Notes: generated from the letters alone by a model not told the origin. 64,000 nucleotides of DNA from Roseiflexus sp. RS-1 (GCF_000016665.1 NC_009523.1:3843501-3907500); one strand, 5' to 3'; positions 25,773-35,147 are shown, counted from the stretch's first letter. Made by a program: numbers and translations.

Positions 25773-27176
25773 TCATACTCCCGTCAGACGATGCACAGCG
25801 CGCACGGCGGCATCGCAGTCCGCCGCAGCGACGACGGTGCTGATTGAACATTCGGATGATCCCTGTGCAATGGCAATCACATTGATATGATTGTCGGCAA
25901 GTGCGCCAAAGACGCGCGCCGCAACCCCCGGCGTGTCGCGCATACCTGCGCCGACGGCAGTCACGATTGCGACATCCTCGCGCGCCCAGATGCGGTCAAT
26001 ATCGCGGCGCGCCAGTTCCATCGCCAGGTTATGCTCGAGCGCATAGGTGACCTGAGGAATGGTACTGGACGGCACCACAAAGCAAATACTCTGTTCCGAC
26101 GATGCCTGTGAAATCATGAGCACGTTCGCGCCAACACTGGCGACAGCGCCGAAGGTGCGTGCCGCAACGCCAGGAACGCCAATCATGCCACGTCCTTCAA
26201 CAGTGACGAGACTCAGATTACGGATGGCGGTGACGGCTTTCACCGTCTGACCGTTCGACTCAACATCCTGAACCACCAGCGTGCCAGGGTGGTACGGGTT
26301 GAACGTATTGCGAACACGCAGTGGAATGCCGCGTTCGACGATCGGGCGAATAGTGCGCGGATGCAGCACCTTCGCGCCGAAATATGCCAGTTCTCCCATC
26401 TCAGCATATGAGAGAACCGGTATCACACGGGCATCGGGCGCCAGCCGCGGGTCGGTGGTCATGACCCCATCAACGTCGGTGTAGATATCGACCTCATCGG
26501 CGTCGAGCGCAGCGCCGATGATCGCACCGCTGTAATCGCTGCCGCCGCGCCCCAGTGTGGTTGTCACCCCCTGTTCGGTCGCACCAATAAAACCGGTGAT
26601 GACCGGCACGATGCCTCTGCCGAGCAGCGGCAGGATTCGGGCGCGGGTTCGTTCGCGCGTCACTTCCTGCAACGGGCGCGCATCGCCGAAGTGTGCAGTC
26701 GTCACCACGAATTCGGAAGCATCGAGCGCTTCGGCGGGAATGCCACGCGCCCGTAGCGCCGCAGCCACCACCCGCACACTCATACGCTCGCCGAGACTCG
26801 AAATCGCATCGATTGCGCGCGGCGACAGTTCACCGAGAACGGCGACGCTGTGACACAGGATGCTGAATTCGTCGATCAGGCGTGCAATCTGATCGTCGAT
26901 AGCGGTGCGCTCCTGATCGTCGGGCACAAGCTCCGCCAGCGCAGCGGCATGCTTTTCGCGCAGCATCCGATCCAGATCGCGAAATGTGTGCTTATCGCCG
27001 GACGCAGCGGTTGTCGCGCCACGGATCAGCATATCGGTCACACCACTCATTGCGGAGACCACCAGCACCACACGCCCCCAGGCAGCACGTTGCGCTTCGG
27101 TAATTGCAGCTACTGCCTGGATCGCAGCAGCATCGCCAACCGAGGTTCCGCCAAACTTCATCACCAGCAAAGGCAT
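25773..27176 (-). CDS. lysC: Aspartate kinase
   Basis: 467 residues from the ATG at 27176, with GGAGG 8 nt upstream; the longer open frame upstream lacks family homology. Kinase domain with VMKFGGTSVGDAAAI, ELSPRAIDAISSLGERMS, LGRGGSDYSGAIIGAALDAD and YTDVDGVMTTDPR. Two ACT domains follow (about residues 305-467), including GMIGVPGVAARTFGAVA and AGMRDTPGVAARVFGALA, which bind feedback effectors (Lys/Thr). It phosphorylates aspartate at the head of the pathway. Second gene of the attenuator-controlled operon. Confidence 0.95.
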   Translation of the reverse strand: MPLLVMKFGGTSVGDAAAIQAVAAITEAQRAAWGRVVLVVSAMSGVTDMLIRGATTAASGDKHTFRDLDRMLREKHAAALAELVPDDQERTAIDDQIARLIDEFSILCHSVAVLGELSPRAIDAISSLGERMSVRVVAAALRARGIPAEALDASEFVVTTAHFGDARPLQEVTRERTRARILPLLGRGIVPVITGFIGATEQGVTTTLGRGGSDYSGAIIGAALDADEVDIYTDVDGVMTTDPRLAPDARVIPVLSYAEMGELAYFGAKVLHPRTIRPIVERGIPLRVRNTFNPYHPGTLVVQDVESNGQTVKAVTAIRNLSLVTVEGRGMIGVPGVAARTFGAVASVGANVLMISQASSEQSICFVVPSSTIPQVTYALEHNLAMELARRDIDRIWAREDVAIVTAVGAGMRDTPGVAARVFGALADNHINVIAIAQGSSECSISTVVAAADCDAAVRAVHRLTGV

Positions 27177-27193
27177 TGCGAACCCTCCTTGCA

Positions 27194-28234
27194 TCACCAG
27201 CCCAACCATCGGAGAATGGCATTCATATCCGCCGGCACCGGCTGAGGCGTCTCGAATTGCTCCACCGCCAGTCCGGGATCTTTCAGTCCATGACCGGTCA
27301 GCACCGCCACATAGCATGCATCCGGATCGGCGCGCCCTTCGGCGACCATTTTGCGCAACCCGGCGACGCCGGCTGCCGATGCCGGCTCCGCGAATACCCC
27401 TTCCAGGCGCGCCAGGTCGCGCCAGCTCCGCAGGATCTGCTCATCGCTGACGGCGTCGATCGATCCTCCCGACTGATCGCGCGCATCGAGCGCATAACAC
27501 CAGCTCGCCGGGTTGCCGATCCGGATCGCGGTCGCAACCGTCTCAGGATGTTCCACCGGAGCGCCGTGCACAATCGGCGCTGCGCCCTCCGCCTGAAAGC
27601 CGAGCATCTTCGGCAGGCGGTTGATCCTGCCTGCTTCGTAATACCGGCGGAATCCCATCCAGTACGCGGTGATATTCCCCGCATTGCCGACCGGCAGACA
27701 GAGCGCATCGGGCGGACCACCCAGCGTATCACAGATCTCGTAGGCTGCCGTCGCCTGCCCTTCGAGGCGGTGCGGATTGACGGAGTTGACCAGCGTCACC
27801 GGAAACTGCCGCGCCAGATCGCGCACAATCCGCAGCGCTTCGTCGAAGTTGCCCTCGATCACCAGCAACCGCGCGCCATACATCAGCGCCTGCGCCAGTT
27901 TGCCCAGGGCGATCTTTCCGGCAGGCACAACCACAATTGACTCGATGCCGGCATGCGCCGCATATGCCGCCGCGCTCGCCGAGGTATTGCCGGTCGAAGC
28001 GCAGATGACCGAGGTAGCGCCGGCTTCGATGGCTTTGGCGACCGCCACCACCATTCCGCGATCTTTGAACGATCCGGTCGGGTTGGCGCCTTCGTACTTC
28101 AGGTACAACTCACGCACGCCGATGGAGCGCGCCAGGCGGGGTGCGGCAATCAGCGGCGTATCGCCTTCGCCAAGGCTGAGGCGCGGCGTTTGCCCGGTCA
28201 ATGGCAGAAATGCGCCATAGCGTTCGAACAGCAT
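27194..28234 (-). CDS. thrC: Threonine synthase
   Basis: 346 residues from the ATG at 28234 (GGAGG upstream). Fold-type II PLP enzyme: GEGDTPLIAAPRLAR, PLP lysine in NPTGSFKDRGM, phosphate-binding CASTGNTSASAAAYAAHAG and LPVGNAGNITAYWMGF. It converts O-phosphohomoserine to threonine. First structural gene of thrC-lysC-asd, so its mRNA is governed by the leader peptide and terminator at 28252-28398. Short (class I-like) threonine synthase, common in Chloroflexota and Firmicutes. Confidence 0.95.
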   Translation of the reverse strand: MLFERYGAFLPLTGQTPRLSLGEGDTPLIAAPRLARSIGVRELYLKYEGANPTGSFKDRGMVVAVAKAIEAGATSVICASTGNTSASAAAYAAHAGIESIVVVPAGKIALGKLAQALMYGARLLVIEGNFDEALRIVRDLARQFPVTLVNSVNPHRLEGQATAAYEICDTLGGPPDALCLPVGNAGNITAYWMGFRRYYEAGRINRLPKMLGFQAEGAAPIVHGAPVEHPETVATAIRIGNPASWCYALDARDQSGGSIDAVSDEQILRSWRDLARLEGVFAEPASAAGVAGLRKMVAEGRADPDACYVAVLTGHGLKDPGLAVEQFETPQPVPADMNAILRWLGW

Positions 28235-28251
28235 GCCTTCCTCCGTCTGTA

Positions 28252-28286
28252 AATAGAAAAGCCCCCTTCCTGCTCCAGGAGGGGGC
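28252..28286 (-). terminator. Attenuator terminator of the thrC-lysC-asd operon
   Basis: On the minus strand a GC-rich hairpin with arms GCCCCCTCCTG and CAGGAAGGGGGC (28286-28261) is followed by TTTTCTATT (28260-28252). It lies between the leader peptide stop and the thrC ribosome site, so it can only act as a conditional terminator within the operon leader. GGGAGGG inside the leader-peptide coding region can pair with CCCTCCT of the terminator's first arm to form an antiterminator. Confidence 0.85.
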
Positions 28287-28305
28287 GTCCATCGCAATCC
28301 GGCTG

Positions 28306-28398
28306 TCAGCGCCCGGAAACCCTCCCACGACGAACCGACCCGGTCGTGGTCGTCGGGGTCGTTGTCGCGGTTATCGTCGTGCGGGGTGCTGCAAGCAT
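28306..28398 (-). CDS. Threonine-rich attenuation leader peptide
   Basis: Thirty residues, MLAAPRTTITATTTPTTTTG then SVRRGRVSGR, read from the ATG at 28398 to the TGA at 28306. Ten residues are Thr, nine of them within residues 8-19, with one Ile. This closely resembles E. coli ThrL (runs of Thr and Ile) in composition and placement: about 30 nt after a predicted transcription start, before a T-tailed hairpin, and ahead of threonine biosynthetic genes. Ribosome stalling at Thr codons when Thr-tRNA is scarce would release the antiterminator. A strong Shine-Dalgarno is not visible. Confidence 0.82.
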   Translation of the reverse strand: MLAAPRTTITATTTPTTTTGSVRRGRVSGR

Positions 28399-28433
28399 AT
28401 CAGTTGCCGGTGTCGCAGGTTGTTGACAGGGTT

Positions 28434-28462
28434 ACTATACCCGTGATGGCGCAGACTGTCAA
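28434..28462 (-). promoter_or_regulatory. Promoter of the thrC-lysC-asd operon
   Basis: TTGACA (28462-28457), 17-nt spacer, TATAGT (28439-28434) on the minus strand. Predicted start near 28427, giving a leader of about 190 nt before thrC. On the plus strand a separate TATAAT at 28555-28560 probably serves the divergent hypothetical gene. Confidence 0.8.
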
Positions 28463-28597
28463 GCGAACCGGAACCGGGAAGCGCGAGCCAGGTGCCGGGA
28501 AACGATCCGCCTTTTCAACATTCAACCTTCATCCACGGTCTCCCCTCGCTGTGCTATAATTGCTACCAGAGAACTGCACGACAGGAGCATCCCGACC

Positions 28598-30511
28598 ATG
28601 GCGCAGCGCGAACCGACCATCGCCAGCATTCTCATGGAACTGGCTGAGGAATACGACGATGTCGTCGCTGAGCGTGAAATCTACGAACGTGTGTTGCACC
28701 GGCGCCCAAGCCAGGCGCGTGATCCTTTCGCCAGCATTCGTGAACGTCTCCGCTTCCAGGCGAGCGAGGTCGGTTGGGTGCGGCTCGGTGAGGGCAAATT
28801 GTTGCCCCTGCGCGTCGCACTGACCGGATTGCGATTCCGGGTTGCGCCGGATCCGCACGAAATGGCGACCGGTCTGCTGCTGCGTACACGATTGATCCCG
28901 TTCGTTCCGCTCAATCGCACCGACTTCGTGCTGATCGACACCGGTGGATCGCCAATCCGGTTTCAATTTGACGCTATCACCCGGATCGATGATCTGTTCG
29001 GTCCGATGGAACAACCGGCGATTAACATCGGTGATTGGATGCAGCAGGAGGGCATGTTCGACGGCGATACGATCCTGGTGACGATTGAGCAGACATCGCC
29101 GCTGACGCTCCGTTTTCAACGTGAGCCGTATTCAGCCGTCCTTTCGATTGAGGCGCGCCGTCAGGAGCAGGAACTGCTTGAAGGAATCGTTGCCCGCGTT
29201 CTGTCCAGCCGGTCACTCCCGATCAGCGCCGCCGAAGCAGTGCTGCCGGTCTATGCCCGGGCATCGTGGCGCACAACATATGCGGGACGACCCTGGCAGG
29301 AACTGGTGATGAGCGACCGTCGGCTGCGCCTGATCAACGGTATGTTCCTCAGCAATCGGACGCATCATTCGCTGGTCGACCTCTTCGACAACCAGGAAAA
29401 ACACTTCTGGGAAGCGCACGACGCCGAACTGCTGGCAGCAATCGATGCACTGCAACACGACATGCTGGAGAGTCGCCGCGAGGCGGCAGCGCAGGAGATC
29501 TGGAATGGGGTTGCGCCGCGTGCGTCAACGGCGCGTGTCGTCTTCGATACACGCACCGGCGAAACAACGGTCGTCCAGCCAGACCCGATCAACGCCCTCC
29601 AGGATTATGTCGAGCAGATCGAGGAACGTCTGCGCAATGGCGAGTACGACCAGAGTGAGTGGGACATGATCGACGAGGACGATGCACTCTTCGCGGATGT
29701 GGGCATCGATGACGACGAACTGCCCATGATCGATGATCTGCGCGAATTCATCGCCGAACGCCCTGAACTGCTCGCTGCCGCCCGTCGTCTGATGGCAGCG
29801 CTCAGCCCCGACGAGATCGAGCGCCTGCGTCACGCCCAGAGCAATGAAGAGATCCAGAACATTCTGGCGGCGCGTTTTCACCGCATGCTCCCCGATCATC
29901 CGCACCTGTTCGCAACGCTTGTGCCGTATGTCGCTTCGGATACGACCATCTCCGACTTCAACGGCGGACTGCCCGAACTGGAAGCCATTTCCGATGATGA
30001 CATATCGCCGCTCGACCAGGAGTGGGACGATGAAAACGATGCCTGGGACGATGAGCTCGATGACCAGCCAACGCCCGGCGATGAGGCGCTGGCTGCCAGC
30101 CACGAATTGATGGAGCGCTTCTATGCGTTCCTTCTGGCGCAGGGCAAAAGTGAGGCAACGGCCGCCAGTCGCACCGGCGATCTGTGGATCTACGCCGATT
30201 TCCTGGCCAGCTATTATGCACAGACACTCGCCGAAGGCAACTACGCGACGCTCGATGAATGCCTGTTCTTTTTCTACCCTCGTCGCGTTGCCAGCAGCTC
30301 GCCACGCGGAGCGCGCGAACTCTGCACGTCCCTGAAGCAGTTCTACGCCTTCCTGCGTGCGGAACGCAACATCGATGATCGCTTCGCGCGCGAGATGTGG
30401 CGTCGTCGCGATCAGGCTGCGCGGGTCGTCGATCTCTATGAGCGGATCGATGCCGACTCTCCACAGTTCGAGCGATTGTTCGTGCGCCTGTTCGCCCCAT
30501 ATACCGTCTGA
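28598..30511 (+). CDS. Large acidic hypothetical protein
   Basis: 637 residues; ATG at 28598 with AGGAG 11 nt upstream and a TATAAT at 28555-28560. Not recognised. The first 60 residues are helical and could be a winged-helix module; residues about 60-330 are mixed alpha/beta with no known motif; residues about 340-400 and 465-500 are strongly acidic (QEWDDENDAWDDELDDQ). The last 120 residues (ERFYAFLLAQGKSEATAASR, then LKQFYAFLRAERNI) resemble the SAM-like DNA-binding domain of tyrosine recombinases, but no catalytic domain follows. Soluble, no signal peptide. Function unknown. Confidence 0.75.
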   Translation: MAQREPTIASILMELAEEYDDVVAEREIYERVLHRRPSQARDPFASIRERLRFQASEVGWVRLGEGKLLPLRVALTGLRFRVAPDPHEMATGLLLRTRLIPFVPLNRTDFVLIDTGGSPIRFQFDAITRIDDLFGPMEQPAINIGDWMQQEGMFDGDTILVTIEQTSPLTLRFQREPYSAVLSIEARRQEQELLEGIVARVLSSRSLPISAAEAVLPVYARASWRTTYAGRPWQELVMSDRRLRLINGMFLSNRTHHSLVDLFDNQEKHFWEAHDAELLAAIDALQHDMLESRREAAAQEIWNGVAPRASTARVVFDTRTGETTVVQPDPINALQDYVEQIEERLRNGEYDQSEWDMIDEDDALFADVGIDDDELPMIDDLREFIAERPELLAAARRLMAALSPDEIERLRHAQSNEEIQNILAARFHRMLPDHPHLFATLVPYVASDTTISDFNGGLPELEAISDDDISPLDQEWDDENDAWDDELDDQPTPGDEALAASHELMERFYAFLLAQGKSEATAASRTGDLWIYADFLASYYAQTLAEGNYATLDECLFFFYPRRVASSSPRGARELCTSLKQFYAFLRAERNIDDRFAREMWRRRDQAARVVDLYERIDADSPQFERLFVRLFAPYTV

Positions 30512-30586
30512 AACCGCCTGAATGCGCGACTACGCACGATGATGTCGCTCCTGTGCCGCCGACATCACAGGAGTGAAGTAGCGCCC

Positions 30587-32389
30587 ATGACAATAATGTA
30601 TTTCATCTCAATGCTGCGCCCCAACACCCACCTGTACGATGTGGCGCTGGATATCCATCCCATCGAAGAACCAACCCTCGATCTGGCGCTTCCTGCCTGG
30701 ACGCCAGGATCGTACCTGATCCGCGATTATGCGCGCCATGTACAATCATTCGCCGTCACGGACGATCAGGGCGCGCCATTGCCATGGCGAAAGATCGACA
30801 AAACCACCTGGCGTATCGAAAACGGCGCCGCCCGGCGCATCCGGGTCACCTATCAGGTCTATGCGTTCGAGTTGAGCGTCCGCACCAGCCACCTCGACAA
30901 CACGCATGGCTATTTCAATCCTTCTAATATCTTCATGTATCGCTGCGGTCACGCTCATGAACCATGCCTGGTCCATGTCCAGACCCCTCCTGGATGGCGA
31001 ATAACGACCGGTCTCGCACCTGCGCCGGAGCAAAACGATGGATGGGTCACATTCCACGCCCACGATTACGACGAACTGGCTGATTCACCGTTCGAGTGTG
31101 GCACGCACCGCGTGCTGACGTTTGAGGTGGACGGCATTTCCCACGACATTGCGCTCTGGGGACGCGGCAACGAAGACGAGCAGCGGATACTGACCGATAC
31201 ACGCACCATTGTTGAAACCACACGCGCTATGTTCGGTCGCCTGCCATACCGTCGCTACGTCTTCATCGTCCACCTGGTCGATGGCGGGTATGGCGGTCTG
31301 GAGCATCGTAACAGCGTATCGAATATCGTTGATCGCTGGGGATTCCGTCCTGCACGTTCGTACGAAAAGTTCCTGGCGCTCACTGCCCATGAGTTCTTCC
31401 ACGTCTGGAATGTCAAGCGCATTCGCCCCGCACCGCTGGGACCGTTCGACTACACCCGCGAAAACTATACCCGTCAGTTATGGGTGATGGAGGGCATCAC
31501 CAGTTACTACGATCACCTGATCCTCCTGCGCGCCGGGTTGATCAGCCGCGAACGCTATCTCGAAACGATCGCTGACGATATCAAACTGTTGCAGAGTCAA
31601 CCGGGACGCGCGTTGCAGTCGCTCGAACAGAGCAGTTTCGACGCCTGGATCAAGTTCTACCGCCCCGATGAGAATGGACCCAACAGCAGCGTCTCGTACT
31701 ATCTGAAGGGGAGCCTGGTTGCGCTCCTGCTCGACCTGGAAATCCGACGGCGCACCGGCGGCGCGCGTTCGCTCGACGATGTGATGCGCCACCTCTATGC
31801 GGAATATGCGGATGACCACGTGCACGACCTCTACAGCGGCGATCGGGTGAAGCGCCCCGGTTTCGATGACGACGACGGCTTCTGCCGCGCAGTCGAAACC
31901 GTCGCTGGCGAGGAAGACGGCGCGTACCGGACATTCCTGGCGCATGCAGTATCCGGCACAGGCGAGCTTGATTATGCACGCGCCTTCGAAACAGTTGGAT
32001 TGCACCTCGTGTGGGGACATACGCTTGAAAAAGAGAATGATCATCTGCCAGCATGGCACGGGTTGCGTCTCAAGACCGAGCATGGTCGCCTCAAGGTATC
32101 GGTCGTCCTGGCGGGCGGACCCGGCGAAGCTGCCGGGATCTACGCTGGCGACGAACTGATTGCTCTCGATGGTGTCCGAATTGACGAAGAGCGCCTCAAG
32201 GCGCGGATGGCGGAGCGACAACCAGGACAGACAGTTGTGTTCAGCCTGTTCCGGCGCGACGATCTCCTCCACGTTCCGCTGCAGCTCGCCGAAGCGCCAC
32301 CCGACACCCTCACGATCGCACCGGTCGAGGCGCCAACCGATGAGCAGACCCGCCAGCTCGAAGCATGGTTGAAGGTGATAGCCTCCTGA
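30587..32389 (+). CDS. M61-family glycyl aminopeptidase-like metalloprotease with PDZ domain
   Basis: 600 residues from the ATG at 30587 (GGAG 13 nt upstream); ATG at 30596 is an alternative. N-terminal M61 beta domain (PTLDLALPAWTPGSYLIRDY), substrate motif GGYGGLEHRNS, and zinc-binding HEFFHVWNVKRI with the distal Glu in WVMEGITSYYDHLIL. A C-terminal PDZ domain covers about residues 495-580 (VVLAGGPGEAAGIYAGDELIALDG). No signal peptide is seen, so cytoplasmic peptide trimming is likely. Starts 76 bp after the hypothetical gene upstream. Confidence 0.92.
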   Translation: MTIMYFISMLRPNTHLYDVALDIHPIEEPTLDLALPAWTPGSYLIRDYARHVQSFAVTDDQGAPLPWRKIDKTTWRIENGAARRIRVTYQVYAFELSVRTSHLDNTHGYFNPSNIFMYRCGHAHEPCLVHVQTPPGWRITTGLAPAPEQNDGWVTFHAHDYDELADSPFECGTHRVLTFEVDGISHDIALWGRGNEDEQRILTDTRTIVETTRAMFGRLPYRRYVFIVHLVDGGYGGLEHRNSVSNIVDRWGFRPARSYEKFLALTAHEFFHVWNVKRIRPAPLGPFDYTRENYTRQLWVMEGITSYYDHLILLRAGLISRERYLETIADDIKLLQSQPGRALQSLEQSSFDAWIKFYRPDENGPNSSVSYYLKGSLVALLLDLEIRRRTGGARSLDDVMRHLYAEYADDHVHDLYSGDRVKRPGFDDDDGFCRAVETVAGEEDGAYRTFLAHAVSGTGELDYARAFETVGLHLVWGHTLEKENDHLPAWHGLRLKTEHGRLKVSVVLAGGPGEAAGIYAGDELIALDGVRIDEERLKARMAERQPGQTVVFSLFRRDDLLHVPLQLAEAPPDTLTIAPVEAPTDEQTRQLEAWLKVIAS

Positions 32390-32536
32390 TGAAGCATGAG
32401 TCGCTGTGCTCTGTCAACAAGCAGGGTTCGCAGGCGTCCTGTGAGCCACGCCAGGCGTCCGCGACAGTTCGCCGACATGCATTTCGGCAGGCGTCCTGTA
32501 AGCTACACGGGGAGACCGCAACAGTTCGCCGAAATT
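32390..32536. repeat. Short GGCGTCC repeats downstream of the M61 gene
   Basis: CAGGCGTCCTGTGAGCCACG, a partial CAGGCGTCCGCGACAGTTCG and CAGGCGTCCTGTAAGCTACA recur with CGACAGTTCGCCGA / CAACAGTTCGCCGAA. No gene is supported here. Confidence 0.5.
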
Positions 32537-32769
32537 ATGGAGATTGAGCAACTTAAACCCGGTATGCGCCTCTTGCTGTCGGGCTGATGGAGATTGAGCA
32601 TTAAATCCGGTATGCGCCTCGTGCCGTCGGGTTGAAGCCCTCGGCTATGCAGGGCGAAGCCCGCCTGCGCGGGCTATAGTGGAATAATTACTCAAAGACC
32701 ATACGCCCTCGGCTATGCAGGGCAAAGCCCGCCTGCGCGGGCTATACCGGATTATGTATTCAAAGACCA
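32537..32769. repeat. Nested MITE-like repeats
   Basis: Two variant ends TGGAGATTGAGCA (32537 and near 32587) followed by inverted units ending TCAAAGACCA (near 32701 and 32769). Each unit has AGCCCGCCTGCGCGGGCT hairpins and the CCCTCGGCTATGCAGGGC block. Same family as at 7.5, 8.7, 10.2, 24.4 and 59.0 kb. Confidence 0.78.
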
Positions 32770-32833
32770 CAATTTCGATCAACACCTACTCAACGGGAAT
32801 GCAGCAACAGCAGGGACAGGAGGAACGTCTGCC

Positions 32834-34225
32834 ATGTCCGATCTCACCCATCTGACAATCGCCGAAGCCGCCGATCTGCTGGCGCGGCGTGAGATCGCCG
32901 CAGTCGAATTGACTGAAGCGCACCTGCGTCGGATTGACGCCCACGACGCCCGCCTTAACAGTTTCATCACCATCACTTCTGACCACGCGCTCACACAGGC
33001 GCGCGCTGCCGATGCTGAGCTGACTCGCGGCATCCGGCGCGGTCCGTTACACGGCATCCCGCTTGCGCTGAAAGACCTGTACGATACTGCTGGCATTCGC
33101 ACCACCGCTGGCTCGACATTCTTCGCCGACCGCGTCCCCGACACCGATGCCCGCGCTGTGACGCTGCTCTACCAGGCAGGCGCAGTGCTCCTCGGTAAAC
33201 TGAATATGCACGAGTGGGCGCTGGGAGTGACCAACATCAATCCGCACTACGGTCCTTCGCGCAACCCCTGGGATCCATCACGAATCACCGGCGGTTCGTC
33301 CGGCGGCGCCGCTGCCGCACTGGCAGCCGGTCTCTGCATGGGCGCGTTGGGCAGCGATACCGGCGGCAGCATCCGTATTCCGGCGTCCCTCTGCGGTATC
33401 GTTGGTCTCAAGCCAACCTTTGGGCGGGTAAGCCTGCAAGGGGTTATTCCGCTGAGCTGGAACCTCGACCACGCCGGACCGATGGCGCGCACCGTGACCG
33501 ACGCCGCATTGCTGCTCCAGGCAATTGCCGGATATGATCCGGACGATCCGGTGAGCGTTGCGCTGCCGGTCGATAATCTGCTCGCAACGCTCGATGCAGG
33601 CGTGACCGGATGGCGTATCGCCCTGGCAACCGATGCACACTTCGGTGAAGCCGATCCGGAGGTGATCTCCGCCGTCCGTCGCGCGGCAACCGTTTTCGAG
33701 GAACTGGGCGCCCGCGTGGAAGCGGTTGATCTCAGCCAGGGGCGTGAAGCAGCGCAAATGAACGCGCTGATGACAACCAGCGATGCAGCCGCATTCCACC
33801 GCGACCGTCTGCGCGATCACCCGCACCGGTTCGGCGCCGATGTACTGGCGCGTATGGAACGTGGCGCACAGTTCACGTCGACCGAGTATATCCTGGCGCG
33901 TCGCTTTCAGAGCGAATGGCGCCGACGCCTGGAACGCCTCTTCGATCAGTTCGATCTGTTGTTGACGCCTGCCACACCGATCACTGCGCCGGTCATCGAA
34001 GGGCTGGATTCAATCGAAGCGGCGCGTCAGTTGACCCGCTGCACCGCGCCGTTCAATCTCGCCGGTCTCCCTGCGCTCTCGCTGCCGTGCGGTCTGAGCG
34101 CCGCAGGATTGCCGATCGGGTTGCAGATCGTTGCCGCGCCCTGGAACGAAGCGCGGGTGCTGCGCGCAGGCAGGGCTTTCGAGAACGCAACGCAATGGCA
34201 TCGCCAGACTCCGCCGGGATGGTGA
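32834..34225 (+). CDS. Amidase signature-family hydrolase (GatA-like)
   Basis: 463 residues, AGGAGG before the ATG. Ser-cisSer-Lys triad is complete: Lys in PLALKDLYDT, cis-Ser in GGSSGGAAAALAAG and nucleophile Ser in GSDTGGSIRIPAS. Sequence GLKPTFGRVSLQGVIPLSWNLDH is also standard. Could be GatA of the amidotransferase or a stand-alone amidase; without gatB/gatC nearby the latter is more cautious. Coupled to the next gene by a 3-bp gap. Confidence 0.9.
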   Translation: MSDLTHLTIAEAADLLARREIAAVELTEAHLRRIDAHDARLNSFITITSDHALTQARAADAELTRGIRRGPLHGIPLALKDLYDTAGIRTTAGSTFFADRVPDTDARAVTLLYQAGAVLLGKLNMHEWALGVTNINPHYGPSRNPWDPSRITGGSSGGAAAALAAGLCMGALGSDTGGSIRIPASLCGIVGLKPTFGRVSLQGVIPLSWNLDHAGPMARTVTDAALLLQAIAGYDPDDPVSVALPVDNLLATLDAGVTGWRIALATDAHFGEADPEVISAVRRAATVFEELGARVEAVDLSQGREAAQMNALMTTSDAAAFHRDRLRDHPHRFGADVLARMERGAQFTSTEYILARRFQSEWRRRLERLFDQFDLLLTPATPITAPVIEGLDSIEAARQLTRCTAPFNLAGLPALSLPCGLSAAGLPIGLQIVAAPWNEARVLRAGRAFENATQWHRQTPPGW

Positions 34226-34228
34226 GGT

Positions 34229-35110
34229 ATGACGTCCACCAGCGACCAACCACGGTTCTATCTCGGCTGCGCAGTCTGGGCGCACCCATCCTGGAGCGGT
34301 GTTCTCTTCCCCCGCAATGCGCGCAGCGCCGACTATCTGCGCCTCTACAGCCGACGCCTGACAACCGTTGAAGGCAATACCACCTTTTACGCCACGCCGT
34401 CTGCCGAAACGGTACGGCGATGGGCGGACGAAACACCGCCATCGTTCCGGTTCTGCTTCAAACTCCCGCGCGATGTCAGTCACCAGGGACCGCTGATGGC
34501 ACGGATGCGCGAGACGGAGACGTTTGTCCAACGCATGGCGCCGCTCGGCGAGCGACTGGGACCGTTCTTCCTGCAACTTCCGCCAGGCTATACACCGCGC
34601 CAGATCGACGATCTCGCCGCATGGTTGCAGGCATGGTCTCCCGCGATCCCGCTGGCTGTCGAAGTGCGCCACAGCGACTGGTATACCCCACAGGAAGAAG
34701 CGGCGCTCATGGCGTTGCTGGAACGTCACGGCGTCGGGAGAGTGTTGATGGATGTGCGCCCGCTCGACCTGGGACCGTTGCCCGGCGCGGATGACGATCT
34801 GCGCCGCGCGCGTGACAACAAGCCGGATGTGCCGCTTCACCCGCTCCGAAGCGCATCGTTCACACTGATACGCTACATCGGCCATCCCGATGTGGCACGG
34901 AACGATCCGCTGCTCGACGAATGGGCAGCGCGATTGCGCACGTGGATCGCGGAAGGCACGACCGTTTTTTTCTTTATGCACTGTCCTGTAGAACGCGAGT
35001 CGCCACTCCTCTGTCGCGCGCTGCAACGCCGTCTTGAAGGCGCACCCGGCGTACCGCCGCTGCCGTGGGATAGCGCAACCGATGACGGCGAGCAACTGTC
35101 CCTGTTTTGA
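34229..35110 (+). CDS. DUF72 family protein (YecE-like)
   Basis: 293 residues. TIM-barrel-like DUF72: GCAVWAHPSWSGVLFP, LTTVEGNTTFYATPS, FRFCFKLPRDVSH, AVEVRHSDWY, YIGHPD and FFFMHCPVE near the end are the family's conserved strands. Biochemical role is unknown for the family. It begins 3 bp after the amidase stop, so the two are co-translated. Confidence 0.9.
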   Translation: MTSTSDQPRFYLGCAVWAHPSWSGVLFPRNARSADYLRLYSRRLTTVEGNTTFYATPSAETVRRWADETPPSFRFCFKLPRDVSHQGPLMARMRETETFVQRMAPLGERLGPFFLQLPPGYTPRQIDDLAAWLQAWSPAIPLAVEVRHSDWYTPQEEAALMALLERHGVGRVLMDVRPLDLGPLPGADDDLRRARDNKPDVPLHPLRSASFTLIRYIGHPDVARNDPLLDEWAARLRTWIAEGTTVFFFMHCPVERESPLLCRALQRRLEGAPGVPPLPWDSATDDGEQLSLF

Positions 35111-35118
35111 ACCCTCAC

Positions 35119-35147
35119 TTGCACACCTGATGAAGATGTGCTATTAT
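35119..35147 (+). promoter_or_regulatory. Promoter of the left cobalamin-riboswitch operon
   Basis: TTGCAC (35119-35124), 17-nt spacer, TATTAT (35142-35147). Predicted start about 20 nt before the riboswitch P1 stem. Confidence 0.7.

Noticed and set aside
25773-27176. Bifunctional aspartate kinase-homoserine dehydrogenase
   Set aside because: The protein ends after two ACT domains and no dehydrogenase domain follows.
28260-28286. T-box riboswitch before thrC
   Set aside because: No T-box consensus (TGGNACCGCG) or specifier hairpin is seen; the Thr-rich ORF explains the terminator better.
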